Source: Drosophila pseudoobscura (Eukaryota; Arthropoda; Insecta; Diptera; Drosophilidae). Taken from it: DNA of 64,000 nucleotides. How positions within the stretch are numbered: position 1 is the stretch's first letter; each line of letters begins with the position of its first letter. This document shows, piece by piece, positions 14,857 to 26,990 of the stretch. The stretch is from assembly GCF_009870125.1 (NCBI RefSeq), contig NC_046679.1:23684001-23748000 (forward strand). The letters are read 5' to 3'. The position numbers and the translations under genes were made by a program. The notes below the pieces were generated by a model. The model was not told the origin of the DNA, did not search any database, and saw nothing but the letters and a program-made list of their open reading frames with translations.

Positions 14857-16320
14857 GTAGGGCTAGCAGATTGGAAAGTGATTTGAAACTATTACACGAG
14901 CCAAAGACAGCTACAATTGATGACTGGGCAAGAAAGAAAATTCAGGAAAAGGAATTGGAAAAAGTACTGGACTCTGAGGTCGCATGCAACAAATTGCCGA
15001 GCGCCTCTAGAGCCCGTCACCAGCAAGCAAGACAAATTCCATTTCACTCATTGCCAGTATTGACAGTTGCACACACAAATACAGAGACAGAGACGGGGGA
15101 TGCTGATTCTTCAATCGGGGGGGCAGGAGCTGGGCTGAGCTTAGGATGACCAGCTCAATTTGCTTGTATTTGCCAGGGGGCCAACTGATGATCGAGCCAC
15201 TGCCGCGCTGTAGAGGCGATGTGGAATCTGCTTCTGCTGCTGATGCTGGACGAACAGCTCAGTGCCTCATAATGCAAACAGTTGGAGTACCCATCAAGCA
15301 AGCCGTATCCGGTAGGGCACAGTGGCTAAGACCAATGCAAAAAGTAGCGAAACCTTGTGAGATGAGTCGTTGTAAAACCATATCCCTGATATCCCTAATT
15401 GCTTTAATTGGAAGCAATTTCTGTCAGCATGAACTGTTTTCAATAGAGCTATTAACATCTTTCTTTTGAAACATTGATTGCTTCACCATGCACCACTGTG
15501 CCTGTTCTTTGCGGGGCTGGGCTGGGGTGGATTGAGAGAATGTGGGTGTGCACTTGCACTTGGATGCCTGTGTGTGCATTTGGGATGCCTTTGTCGACAT
15601 GCCATGGAATGCTGCTCATTGCTGGCCTCGCAGTTGCCTCGCCTCTTGTGCCGCTACCTCCTGTTGCCACTTCTTCGTGCCGCACTCTGCCTCCAGCTCA
15701 CTCCACATCCCGTAACGCTGCCTTACTACTTAAAGCGAAAGTAAACTTTGCTTTCGAGCAGACTTCGACACACATCCACACACACAAATTGCTCTGAATG
15801 TTGCCAAGCCAAGCATGCCACAGAGAGTGGCGGGGGCAGTTTGGGGCAGGCCTAAAGGGGTGGTCGGATGGCGATGGGCTACAAGCCCCCATCCCTCCTG
15901 GTAGGTGTGTGTTTCATTGCGGTCATTTAGCTGCTCCTCAATGCAGCGTGTAATGTGGTCGTTTATGCGATAAAACGATTCCCTTAACTCTTATCAGAGC
16001 CGCACCCGTCCACCATCCAATACCACCTCCCTTCAACAAGGAGCAGCGGCCAACCATCATCTGCCCATGTTCCTCCACAAGGGGCCGCAGCCAAAACCCA
16101 TCACCGCTTTCCAGATGGCAAGTGCGGCATCGCACTTGCAACTGAAATTGAAATAAAAAGAGGATAAAGTAAATAGTTTTTGGGGTCGAGACTTTAGACA
16201 CCCTTGAAGTAATGATATACTGCCTGCAGTTAAAATATTGATCTCTGGACCTGTGACTAGTTTTAATGGAATAAAACTGATGGACATGGGTATATCGATC
16301 TTATCACAATCATCCTCGTA

Positions 16321-16339
16321 ATACCCCCAAAAAGGGTAT
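16321..16339. repeat. ATACCC...GGGTAT small inverted repeat
   Basis: Six-base arms ATACCC and GGGTAT flank a seven-base loop. The same motif with a longer loop recurs at 34523-34551, and half-motifs recur at 45239, 54524 and 55006. Such arms resemble transposon-end debris common in Drosophila intergenic DNA. The element family is not identified. Confidence 0.4.
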
Positions 16340-16951
16340 ACAATTATTGTTCTCTCAATAGCCACATTTCCAATTGATTTGCGAGACTTGCCACGGATTT
16401 TCATTGAACTTAATGAACCCCAGTTTAAGCCCCAACCTCTCTCTTCCCCCTATTGCTGACCCTCCAATGAAATGGATTTCATAAACTATGACCCAAACAC
16501 CCAGTCAGCCTTTCCGGGATGTTTATTACTCTGTAAATGCGAAACAAGTGCCAGGGAACATGAGCAATCATCCGCCCTGTGTGACACAGCCATTGCCAAG
16601 GCCCAATCGTAGCCCCCAGATTCCTCCCCCATTCCGGACTTGCATTGTTTGGTTGGGTAAAAAGTTTTGTATTACAAAATACAATCAGACACAGATGCAC
16701 TCGGGGGCAGGCAGGATGCCACAGAGTCAGAGATGGAGGCAGAGCGACAGGAACCGAGAGAGAGAGAGAACAAAGTTTAAGACTCTTTGTGTCACTTTTG
16801 CTGCTGCAAAACGCTCTAGGTAGCTCCGGGCGGAACATTGCAACATCAGTCGAGGCGGAGTGGCATGGGGCTTGGCTCCGGGTTCGGGTTCGGGGTTGAG
16901 TCCCGGCTCCGGAAACGCATGGCCAAAGGGCAAAAGTCGCCGCTGTTCCTC

Positions 16952-16970
16952 ATCGTCGTCGTCGTCGTCG
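16952..16970. repeat. (TCG)n trinucleotide run
   Basis: Six uninterrupted TCG/GTC units. There is no coding context. Confidence 0.7.
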
Positions 16971-17946
16971 CCGCATAATAATGTCAGAGACGGGCGACGT
17001 CTTTTTCCTGCTGTAAATTGCAAAAATGCAGCCAGAGGATATGCACATGTGCACATGTGTGCAGCTTTTTCCATGTTTATTTTCCACTCTTCCTCTCTTT
17101 TTGTTGCAGGTTTCAAGACCAAACGGAAGCCAACTCATACCCCCACAAGCTGAAGCATCCAAAACAGCTACACCACCATCGGTGGAAAAAAGTACGAGTT
17201 CTTCTGTATAGAAAAACACAGGAGGCCTGGCAAAAAAAGTTTATGCACATTTAATTCACGGCAGCAGGCTACAAGGAAACAGCACAATAAATCCAGGATA
17301 CATTAAGTTACACCGACATAGAGGGGTGGGGATGCAGAGGCATGGGGCATGGGGCAGACACAGACAGACAGACTACAGGGCATATGGAGGCGAGCGGTCA
17401 ACTTCCTCTTTCGTGTTTTGGCACACCAAAGTTTTTACAGAGAAAGACAGGGTATGAAAGGGAAGTAAGAGCCTATTAAATGGATCAAAAATATTATAAA
17501 TCTTGATTTTGACTTATGATTAGAGGACCTGCAATATATAGAACCAATTAATCTCAGGACTCTCAAGAATGTTCTCCTATATCAAAATCATTAAAATGTA
17601 AATTTTCGTAAAAGTAAGCAAGTAAGCTTTAAAGATATTTGAATATTTGTAATCTTTCAAAAACGGTATCGAAAGATTGCCGAGCATGCGTATACTTAAA
17701 AAATACAATATATAAAATAATTTATTCATCTAAAGACCAATTAATGGGCATCCTGTAGGTGTACTTCTGCGGAGCTCTGCTCCTCTTGTTGTTGTCTGTT
17801 TATGAAATTTGACCATCATGTGCATATATGTAAGTGTATGTTTGTGTGTGTTCTTATGCGCGTATCCTGTTCATCTATATGTGTTTGTGTGTGTGAATTC
17901 CACCGGAAGTTAAACATGGCAAAAGGCTGGGGGGAGACGGTGGTTC

Positions 17947-17966
17947 GTGTGTGTGTGTGTGTGTGT
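17947..17966. repeat. (GT)n microsatellite
   Basis: Ten uninterrupted GT units, with further GT-rich sequence upstream (about 17840-17895). Confidence 0.8.
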
Positions 17967-20900
17967 ATGTGATTACGACAACGGCTGCTGCGGCAACGGG
18001 CAGCGGAGCCAAACGCTGCATGCTCATAATAATTTCTTATTTAGTGAACCATCAGGTGATGGGCGCCACAATGGAGCACACACACCCGCTGACCCACTGC
18101 TGACCTACCTCCCGCACCTACTACCGCCACTGACATGTTGTTCAGCTATTTTGCCGCTTGATTTTCTCTTTTTTCAGTTCAGACCCAGAACCAGAACCAG
18201 ACCTCGACCTCTGTCGTCCTCCTGCTCTGTTCCGCTGTTTGTGTGTCAGATTTGTTCAGTTTTTCCAGCTGTCAGTGTTGCTGTTTTTCTCGCTGTTTGT
18301 CCGGCTCCATGGAAGGTATTTAAATTCAAATTAGGCAAATGTCATGTTTCATTCTGGTGACAAGCCAATGACAAGAAAAGAAGTTGATCTGGAATCCACA
18401 CAATGCAGATCCCAGCCAAATGTGTGGAGAAAATTAAATTTGTGCCACTGATTAGCAATAAAATTTGTTCATACGTTCACATAGCACATATGTATGTATA
18501 TTTCACAGATGTGTGATTCTCGGGAGTAGAGAACATCTTGAAATGGATGTGTGTCAAGTGGGGGAACAACCTGGAGCGGGGAGTGTTGACCCAATTCGTG
18601 TTGGCCACTTGAAATGAGTTTTTGCTGCTCCTAATGCGCTTAACCACATAAAATTTAATTCAAATCAGCTCATTAAATGCCTGCCACACTTGACACACGT
18701 ACACAAATACGCAGAATACTTGGAAAAGCAGCTATTAAAGGAGGAACATTGGAGCCAACGACAGGAAAACATTTGGTTTTTTCTGTTCGGCTCGGAGATG
18801 GGGAGCCGCCGTAAAGGAGAGTTTATGGAGCCACATTAAAGTGCGGAAGTAAGTAGCGCAGAAAGGACGAGGGCCACGAAAACACACACAAAAAGGGACA
18901 AGTACATACGAAGAGAAACTAAAAATGCAGCAGCCTCCTTCTGCCCCCACAAAAAAAAAAAAAAAAACGGACAAGGAACAAACAACGTGGAAAGTCAGAC
19001 ACATTAAAGATGATATATTCGTTAGATGGCAGTCAGAGCATGAGATATATTTTATGGACCTGAGGGCCGGACTTTCCACAGCAGGAACTTTCGAGCGGTC
19101 AATAAGTTGGTTCCCTCTTTTTATGATAATTTTTAAACATTTTTTACTAATCACAAATGTTGATTGTCTTCTGTACGAACCCCATATTTTATTAGAGGGA
19201 ACACCATTTTGTTTTATTTCAAAAGATCGTAATCATAATGTTTCTGTTTTTTGGCTTTTATCTTTGGTAATTTTCGAAGACTTATGAGGCGTCTGACTGA
19301 AGGACAGTAATTTCCAGTAGGAGGAAAAGCTATCGCTCAAGCCATGAAATTGTTACTTTTCCATGACTAATTTTTCAATTTTTCTAGTTCTCTTTTTACG
19401 CTACATATTTGTTCATTTTATTCATACATTTCAACGTTAAAAGATGACGATTTTTAGTTTAATTTTTGTATTTTCCTTTGTTCTTTTGGGACTAGCGAAG
19501 AGGCAGAGTGAGTTTTTGCTATTTTGTATTGATAAAATTTGTTGATAAATTCATACATGTGCCAAACTACCGTCTCAATTACAGATCATTGGGGTAAGAC
19601 AATTATAAAGTTAAGAAAACCTCCTAATAATTTTATTTCTCTCCATTTAAGTTCATATATTAAAAGATCCGAATGGCCGACTATATAGGACCTATGACCC
19701 TGGGGCTTACAAAGTTACAGTACCAACAGTAGCATAGCAGATGCCACTTCAACTGTTTCCCACTAAAACGATTATTTGACCCATCTTTCAGGAACTCTAC
19801 CACTTGCTAACCTCATCAAAATAATCTTTCGCTTCGCCTTGTTTCTCTTTTTTTTTGTGACGCCAACAAGTGTGGCACTTGATCTTTTCCTTGCCACTTG
19901 CCAGGACACTCGGATTGTGATTGAGTGTGCAAGAGAGCCCGGAGCCCGTTGGCAGCAGCCCGGAGTATAAGAGAGAACCAGAGAACTCATCGCACATGCT
20001 GACCAACGTCCTGATGCCTTTTGTTTGGTCATTTTTGGGGTAGTGTGAGTGATGGAAATTTCGATGATGTCCATTCAACAATGCGAGTTTATTGAGGAGT
20101 AGCAAAAGGAATTTAATTTTGTGCGAAACTTTTCCTAGGATTGGGCAAGGAGATTATTGTCATCAGTGGAGCATCAGCTGTCCATCGGCTATCCTACTCC
20201 TCCTACTTCTGATTCTGCTGCTTCTCTCTTTATGCATCTGACATTGGATAGATAAAACCCAATTTGTTGCAAATAAAATAAAAAACAATGCCGGCAAGCA
20301 AATGGACAAAAGACTTAGACTTTCCTTGTTGCATCAGCGTCATCCGCTGAAGGGATAGGGGGAGCAACCGAAGGAGTTTCAATCGAACAAATTCCTAGCA
20401 AATTGCCACTTGAAATAGGAATCGACGACGAGATCTCCGCAGGGCTGGGCTCCACTTCACAAAGAAATCGAAAATCAATGCCGAATTAGAAATTGGAAAA
20501 CGCATTTGGCATAATTTCAATGTTTTCCCTTTGCTGTATTTACAATTCGTTTATGCAAAGTCTGCTCTTCCGCTCTTCTCCGAGGGAAATCCCACACAGA
20601 GATACATATACCTGTACGAGTATATACTTTACGTGCACATATAAGAATATTTTCCATTTCGTACAGGTAATCGATTTCCATGCTTGTGGCGAAATGTACA
20701 AAAGAACTGAAACGAGCAGAAAGTAAACCAACTTTGTTGTGTGTTTTCATTTCTTTTTTATTCGCTTTCGTTTTTCTGGATTTGGTTTTCACCAGAACCT
20801 TATTCTTATGTGAGAGGGGCATCCGTTGCGTAAACTTGATATTTATGTTGAAAACTTAAAGCATTTAAGAGCTCGTCGAGCTTAAAATATTCCATCGGTG

Positions 20901-23000
20901 TCTGCCTCGACAGAGAAGTTGATCCAACTTGTTGATTTACTTTGTTGCCCCGACCATTTTCCTCTAGAAAAGTTTAACCACATCTGGGTCTCACCTGTAC
21001 CGTCTTACACCCTCTTTTCTGATGTGTTTTTTTGTATTTTCATTTAAAGTGAAACCTGCCTGGAATAATCACTGTCTGCTATAGTGTTTTGCCTTTGATC
21101 TTCAAAGTTATTTGCATAACAAAAACGTACTCCAAATCAAGGCTTCATTGAACACATCTTTCGTGGTTAGAACTTTAAAGTTAAACAGCGGATTTTCAAC
21201 ATAATTTAAGTATTCCCTAAAGCCAAGTGCACTCGAGTCCTTATTCCATTCCAGGATAAATCCGAGTCTACGCAGAATTATTCAAAAGTGCAAAAGTGCA
21301 CATGTGCCCTGAAAGGAGAATGACAACGATGGAGGATGGTGGATTTGCGATTGGAAAGAATCCAATTACGAGGGCTATTGGAATATTTTTGACAAGTATT
21401 CAATGAATTTCATTCGAGATTTGTTACTCTGAACCAGGACCACCCGGGCCTGGAGCCAGACACGGCCCCAGACAGGCATTCGGCGGCAGGAAATGAATTA
21501 GAAATGTGTAAAACAGAAGTTGCTCCATAGCCGCAGCTGGTCAGGAGATGGAGCAGTCGCTAGAGCAGGAGCAGGCTCCTGAGGCAGAAGCTGGAGCCAT
21601 GAAAAATATTCACTTTTTTGCGGCTGAACAGGAAGGGCAGAAAACTGCGAACTGAGAGCTGAGAACTGCATTGGGGGAATGCTCCCTATGCCACACAGGA
21701 AGAGGAAAAATGATTTCCGCTATGGCACCCGGCTGGGTGATAATTCTGCGGGATCCCTCAGCCGAAAGCTGAGAACTTTTTTATGCAATCATTGCGCGGG
21801 ATTGTCAGTTAACACTGTGCCGTGCCTCATCTTGCACGGAGGCAGCTGCAACCAATTCATTTCATCGAATTATGTGCACAGTCCATGTACCCTGTTCCCC
21901 TGTACCCCTGCACCCTGGTAGCTGCTCCATATTGCCTGGTTTCATATTCCCCCTCATTGCATCTGCATAATTTTCAACATTATTCTCATTCCCTGCCACC
22001 AGAGAAAAGTTTCAGCTCAAATACCGCAAAAAAAAAAAAGAAGAGCAGAGGAGAACTTTGTCAAAATGTTTGCAAAAACTTCTGCCGGAAACCGAAAACC
22101 CGACGGTGGGACGAGCTGAAGAAGTGGAAAAAATTATCACTATTGTTGCAGATTTGTTAGGTGACGGTGACGGAATTTGTTGCCTGTTGTTCCAGTCGGT
22201 GGGGGCTTTGATAACAAGTCCCATTTCGGTGGGATCTACCATCCTTTGTCACTGCCCTGCCACCGCTCCCTTCTCGTCTAGTCGTGCGAATGAAATGGGA
22301 AAACTCTAATTTGAATATATTAAATAGCGAAAAATGAGCGAACAAATTTCGACAAATTTGCATTAGCGAAAAGGAAGCAAGGTTGTACAAAGTCAAGAGT
22401 TGAATCTTTGAGGTGAAAATATTCTACGTATTCTTCTCTAAAGAAGGATAGGAATCAGTTCATTGGACAAAAGTCAAAATAAGTTAAACCATTATATTTA
22501 TATGATTATTTCTTCGATTATGACGCTTGGAGAGTATTGCCTAGTTTTAAGTATTATCTAAAGGTTTTATCCCTCAAATCTCTTCCCATTGCCTGTGTGC
22601 CGGGTCTGGGTCCCTCGATTAACCGACTCGTGGAAAAACTTTTCCCTGACAAATTATATTTAAATGAGCTGCATTTGAAAAGTTGCCGGTGAACGTGAAC
22701 GGACCCCGAAGCAAGTGTCACAAAATTGACAGAGGCATCCCTTTCAAAAAAACAAGAAAGAAAGAAAGAACAACTGACACAAGACGCCAAATTAAATATG
22801 CCAAAAGGCAGGGCGAAATCAGAAATTGGAGCCAGAATCAGAAAACTTTTTGCCTGCAAACATTCCTAAATTCTTCGGCGCTGAACTAATGTCCAGAGAA
22901 GGCAAATTTGTTGCGTTCGTTGCTTAAACGACTCAAGAGGCCGCGGGCCAAGGGCAACTTTAAGTCGGATTTGGTTTCCTAATGCGGATCAGACGGCTCA

Positions 23001-23085
23001 CCATCCCCATCCCCATCGCCATCCCCATCCCCAATCCTCATCGTCATACCCATCTCCATGCCCATGCCTATCGTCATCACCATCC
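23001..23085. repeat. CATCCC minisatellite
   Basis: Degenerate tandem copies of CATCCC, drifting to CATCGC, CATGCC and CGTCAT variants towards the right. Confidence 0.75.
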
Positions 23086-23630
23086 TCTTTAGCGTTTGGC
23101 AAATTGAAATGAAATTGAATTTTAGTTAGAGGTTGTTCGCAGAAAGTTGATGTGGGTGTGGCAGTTTTATTTACAACTATTCCTCATGTGTGTAGAAAAG
23201 AGTTTAATTTGCAATTTGTCGCCCTCATTCAACGCTTAACTTTTTGCTCGGGCGGTGTTTGCGGTTGCATATGCAAATGCCTTGGTCGGCTCAACAGCTT
23301 CAGCTCCAGCTCCCCTACAGATCCCCTACAGCTCCCCTACGGTAGAGTTTTTCACTACTAGAGTACTCTGTATACTCTGTAGCCCCTGGCACTGGCATAG
23401 CCCGCAGCCCTGCATATGCGATAAAATGTACAAAGTTTTGCGTTAAGGCCCCACCACTTGAGCAGAGCTTTGGAGTTGTTGCCGCTGGCAAGTGCCCGTG
23501 CCCGTGCCCTGCCCTGCCTTGTTCTGTTCTGTGCTGGCCTTCTCTGGCAGTTTGTTAAACGCCTTTCAACGGCGTGGTTAGCCAAGCGCAGACCTTGAAA
23601 TGCCAAGTCCCCCCTACATACACACACACC

Positions 23631-23675
23631 CTGCCCTGCCCTGCCCTGCCCTGCCCTGCCCTGCCCTGCCCTGCC
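23631..23675. repeat. (CTGCC)n pentanucleotide array, nine copies
   Basis: Nine perfect CTGCC units in a row. Looser copies of the same word occur about 120 bp upstream (near 23505-23520). It is probably length-variable between chromosomes. Confidence 0.85.
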
Positions 23676-24929
23676 CCAGCAGTCCTGGCCAGAAGCCGAA
23701 GCCGAAGCCACTCGAGCAGCTAACCAGCCAAAGCAAACTTTTCTGCGGCAAAACGCTTTAAAAAACCATTCCGCAAAAGTCATTCTGTAAGTTGGTCCTG
23801 CATCCTCACTGCACAAACAGGCGTACATCCATATCCCCACACTCATACACTGACTCATTTATGTTGATTTAGCAAACAAAATGTTTTAATTGAATAACAC
23901 TTTGGTGTTTCATTGCAGCATACTGGAAAAGTTGTACGTACTACGTATACTTGATGTGGCAGAATGTCTACTGTTACGCCGCTACGTGGCGTGGAAGCTT
24001 ATAAAATAAATTAATAATTTATTGATACGAGGAGTTCATCAATCAATTCCAGCCACCGCAACAATCTGCAACAACATTTCATTTGCGGTAAATGTGCCAA
24101 ATATTTTCACTTTCGCCTCTGTGCCTTTTCCAGTGAGTGTGAATCCAGCCATGCAAATTGAATAGGGCTAAATTCAATTTGCTATGCAACAAAACACTAT
24201 ATAAGCAAACACAAAAAACTTGACTGTCTATGGAATATGGCCAAAACGAACCAAAAACAATTCATTTTTGGTAATTTAGTTGAGCGATTTGCATTTCCAC
24301 TGGGGAGTAATTTCTCCACTTTTGTGCTCACTGAATGAACAAAAATTGAATTGCCCTAAAGCCAGCCTGGGGAAAAAACTGAAATACAATAAGGGAATGT
24401 AAAATTTAAATATATATTTAATTAAATTCTGTTGAACATGGAAATATTTTTGCTTCAATTGCCGAACGCGGCATTTTCATTGATTGATGCTGTTTTTGGT
24501 GATTTATTGAACCTGAGGTTTGTCTCCTCTCCTGTTCAATTATTGTGATTGTCAGTCAGTAATGGGAGGGGGCGTCGGGGCTAGCAACACACAATGCATA
24601 TTTATTTAGCTGGGGTTTCATTTTTTACGAGTATTTCCATTGGGGAGAGGAGAACCGCAGTGATTGATGTGGCCATGTTATCATCAAATAACTCCGATTG
24701 GAAGCCGGGGGAATCGGCGGACATTCAGTCACATGTGTGATGGCTTTTCCAGCTCCTGCTCCTGCTTCTGCTCTCGCTCATGTGTATCTGTTCAAAAACT
24801 CAATTTAAATTGTATTTGTGCTGGGCATATAGTGCAGACGTCAGTGTGGCATCCAGCATGTGTCGAGTGTCAGCGGATCGTGTTCAATATCTATTCGAAA
24901 GCAAATGAATATGTGTAAGCGATTAGTTA

Positions 24930-26567
24930 TCAATTGGACAGCAGAAAAAGCTTGTCGTCACTGAGGTCATCCTCATCACTCGACTCGAATGCGTTCTCTG
25001 GGACATCATACAGCCGCACCATGGGCTTGTTGGGATCCTTCATCAGCAGGTACTTCCCATCGGGCTGCTTCATCACGATGTCGATGAGGCAGCGCAGGAT
25101 GCCCCAGGCATTGTCCATGCTCAGATTGATTTGAGTAGAGAACTCCTGAGGCTTGAACTGCTGTGTGCGCAGAATGACATGGCGCAGATGATCGCGTGTG
25201 GACACACGGGACACGTAGCCTAGTTTCAGCTGATCCGAGCCGGAGAGGACAGACTCGACGGTCCAGCGGGCCAGCTTGCAGGCATTGTTACGCAGCTCTG
25301 AGGCCAACACAGCACCATGCTGGGTGTCCAACTTCTGCCGCCACTCCAGGCTGTTGGACGCCTTGGAGTCCCATTCATTGAGGGCGCGAATAGACAGGAA
25401 CTGCACCTCTCCATTAGGACCCTGAAGAACGCCATTGTGCTTGCAACGGGCAATCAATATGATGTTATTCCCCAGATCCCACTGCTTGTACCGGTAGCCG
25501 ATCGAGACGAGATCCACCCCGGACTCCTCCAAGGTATAGGGCTCCTCGAACTGGTACTTCTTCTGATCGCCCCCACGGAGAACCTGCTGGCAGAAGTTGT
25601 GATTGATGAGGGTGGCCTCCATGGCCAGGCTGTGTGGTGAATTGATGGAACCCTCCTCATCCAGAGGGGGCTCCAAGGCTGTCTCGTTCACAGTCAGTAA
25701 ATCGAACTGGGCGTTGTCGCGTTTGTCTAGAAATATCTTGTTGCCAACCTTGTCGAAGACTACATCCCAGGAGTAGTTAGAGCGAGTGCAGCACATGATG
25801 GTGGCCAGTATCTCATCGGTGGCAAAGATGTTGCCAATGGTCTTGGACAGGCGGCGGATCACGGGATCATCTGTGGTGGTCAACGTGTGAATTATGCGGT
25901 CCGTCTTGAGTAGAGGCCGCTCGTTCTTCACGTTAATTCGATCATATGTCTTGTCGTAGTACTCCAGAGACCCACAGGTAACCACATCCTGGCCCTCTTT
26001 CACATTCGGCAGCGATAACTTTAGAAGACGAGGAAAGTCGATCTCCTCAATGGACACCCAGTCGGAGCGGACCACCACGGAGCTCTCTCGCATCCGAGTG
26101 GGTGCATTCCGACCGAACCGACGCCCCATTTGACGGCGGTTGTCACGACCCTTTCCGTATTTGGTACGCTCATTAACTCCAACTCCGGGCTGATTTCCAC
26201 CTATTCCAGTCACGGCACCGCCACGTCCAGTGCGTCCCCGCGTCCGGGGATTGTTGCGGGTATTGCCACGGAACCGACCCCGCTGGAACGGCCTGAAGCC
26301 CTTGAATCCCGAGGTGTCCACCAAATGAAACGTGGACTCGTCGTCCTCGTGAAAGTAGGCATATTGATTGCTATTACCAAATGACGAGACGTACTTGTTT
26401 GCAAACTTCCTCTCCGTCGGCGGCGCGGTCCAATCGGAGATCTTGCCCACGCGATCACTCTTGCAGAAGGGTTGGTAGGGCACATCCACGCTGAGCTCCT
26501 CGCATGGACCCCATCCGTGCTCGTTGTACTCCAAAACGGGCTTGATAAAAGGAGCGCGACCCGACAT
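24930..26567 (-). CDS. eIF3d2: eukaryotic translation initiation factor 3 subunit d, eIF3d2-type paralogue
   Basis: A single uninterrupted exon encodes 545 residues of the eIF3d (p66) family, a subunit of the eIF3 complex that binds the 40S ribosome and, in eIF3d, the mRNA cap. Recognisable blocks are the N-terminal GWGPCEE...[18 protein letters not shown] segment (about 18-46), the [18 protein letters not shown] block (about 67-84), an Arg/Gly-rich RNA-binding stretch (about 96-162), and the long C-terminal globular part with KLGYVSR and [14 protein letters not shown] near its end. The acidic tail is typical. The start at 26567 is the first real ATG; a few upstream codons are open but begin with TTG. 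Lack of introns suggests a retroposed copy. In D. melanogaster this corresponds to eIF3d2 (CG4810) rather than the multi-exon eIF3d1; I recall that paralogue as testis-biased, which the sequence does not show. Confidence 0.93.
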   Translation of the reverse strand: MSGRAPFIKPVLEYNEHGWGPCEELSVDVPYQPFCKSDRVGKISDWTAPPTERKFANKYVSSFGNSNQYAYFHEDDESTFHLVDTSGFKGFRPFQRGRFRGNTRNNPRTRGRTGRGGAVTGIGGNQPGVGVNERTKYGKGRDNRRQMGRRFGRNAPTRMRESSVVVRSDWVSIEEIDFPRLLKLSLPNVKEGQDVVTCGSLEYYDKTYDRINVKNERPLLKTDRIIHTLTTTDDPVIRRLSKTIGNIFATDEILATIMCCTRSNYSWDVVFDKVGNKIFLDKRDNAQFDLLTVNETALEPPLDEEGSINSPHSLAMEATLINHNFCQQVLRGGDQKKYQFEEPYTLEESGVDLVSIGYRYKQWDLGNNIILIARCKHNGVLQGPNGEVQFLSIRALNEWDSKASNSLEWRQKLDTQHGAVLASELRNNACKLARWTVESVLSGSDQLKLGYVSRVSTRDHLRHVILRTQQFKPQEFSTQINLSMDNAWGILRCLIDIVMKQPDGKYLLMKDPNKPMVRLYDVPENAFESSDEDDLSDDKLFLLSN

Positions 26568-26897
26568 AGTCGATATCAATCCAAACTACTATATTATTAA
26601 AAAATTTAATTTCGCTCTAGAATTTTTTTGAAGTTATTTTCATATGATATATGTAGTGCCTGTCTAAGCCTACTAGATGTGTAGATATCTTGACGTTCTT
26701 CTTCAGTTTGTTTCAGTTCTCAGAGAACAAAATACGTTAATAATTTAATGAATACATAAACACAGAGGCTGTGGAATTAAAGTCACACAATAATTAAAAA
26801 ATGTGAAATCAAGGAGCCCAGGCCCTGCCTTGCCTCAACCTCAACCTTGATCTGAGTCTGCAGATAACGTCCACCGGCAGCCAGTAGCCATGAAGCG

Positions 26898-26990
26898 ATG
26901 TTTCATTCCCTGAATGTCTATCGCTATTTCATTAACATCGTTCTGCTCATCCTGGCCACGGTGTTCCTGTTGCTGCGCATACTAGCCTGA
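26898..26990 (+). CDS. candidate smORF: 30-residue single-pass membrane peptide
   Basis: A 31-codon frame reads MFHSLNVYRY then a hydrophobic helix of about 20 residues (FINIVLLILATVFLLLRILA) and a TGA. About 21 of 30 codons end in G or C, as in the true genes of this window and unlike the surrounding AT-rich DNA. The length and layout, a short polar N-terminus followed by one membrane helix, are those of known functional micropeptides, but I see no match to a named one. It lies about 330 bp upstream of eIF3d2 on the opposite strand. An upstream ATG at 26890 opens a 7-codon frame overlapping it, so initiation here would need leaky scanning. It may be chance. Confidence 0.45.
   Translation: MFHSLNVYRYFINIVLLILATVFLLLRILA

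Larger units (their letters stand above)
5963..14999. other. non-coding DNA, no gene recognised
   Basis: About 9 kb with no supported gene. The longest open frame (8948-9736, plus, 262 codons) has no domain and mixed third-position use, and I treat it as chance. A (GA)n tract lies at 10335-10352 and another at 14835-14856. A TATAAAA sequence near 12283 has no coding region behind it. The rest is AT-rich unique-looking sequence with scattered CA/AC runs, typical of regulatory or intronic DNA in flies. Confidence 0.55.
15000..24929. other. non-coding DNA, no gene recognised
   Basis: No supported gene. It contains microsatellites and minisatellites (GTC at about 16952-16970, GT at 17947-17966, CATCCC at about 23001-23085, CCTGC at 23631-23675), a small ATACCC...GGGTAT palindrome at 16321-16339, and isolated TATA-like sequences (about 19966 and 24195) with no recognisable coding region behind them. 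It forms the 3' flank of the minus-strand eIF3d2 gene at its right edge. Confidence 0.55.

Noticed and set aside
19966-19990. TATAAGAG promoter-like sequence
   Set aside because: No coding region or well-spaced initiator follows.
26568-26579. Four-codon N-terminal extension of eIF3d2
   Set aside because: The extension opens with TTG rather than ATG. The ATG at 26567 fits the family N-terminus.
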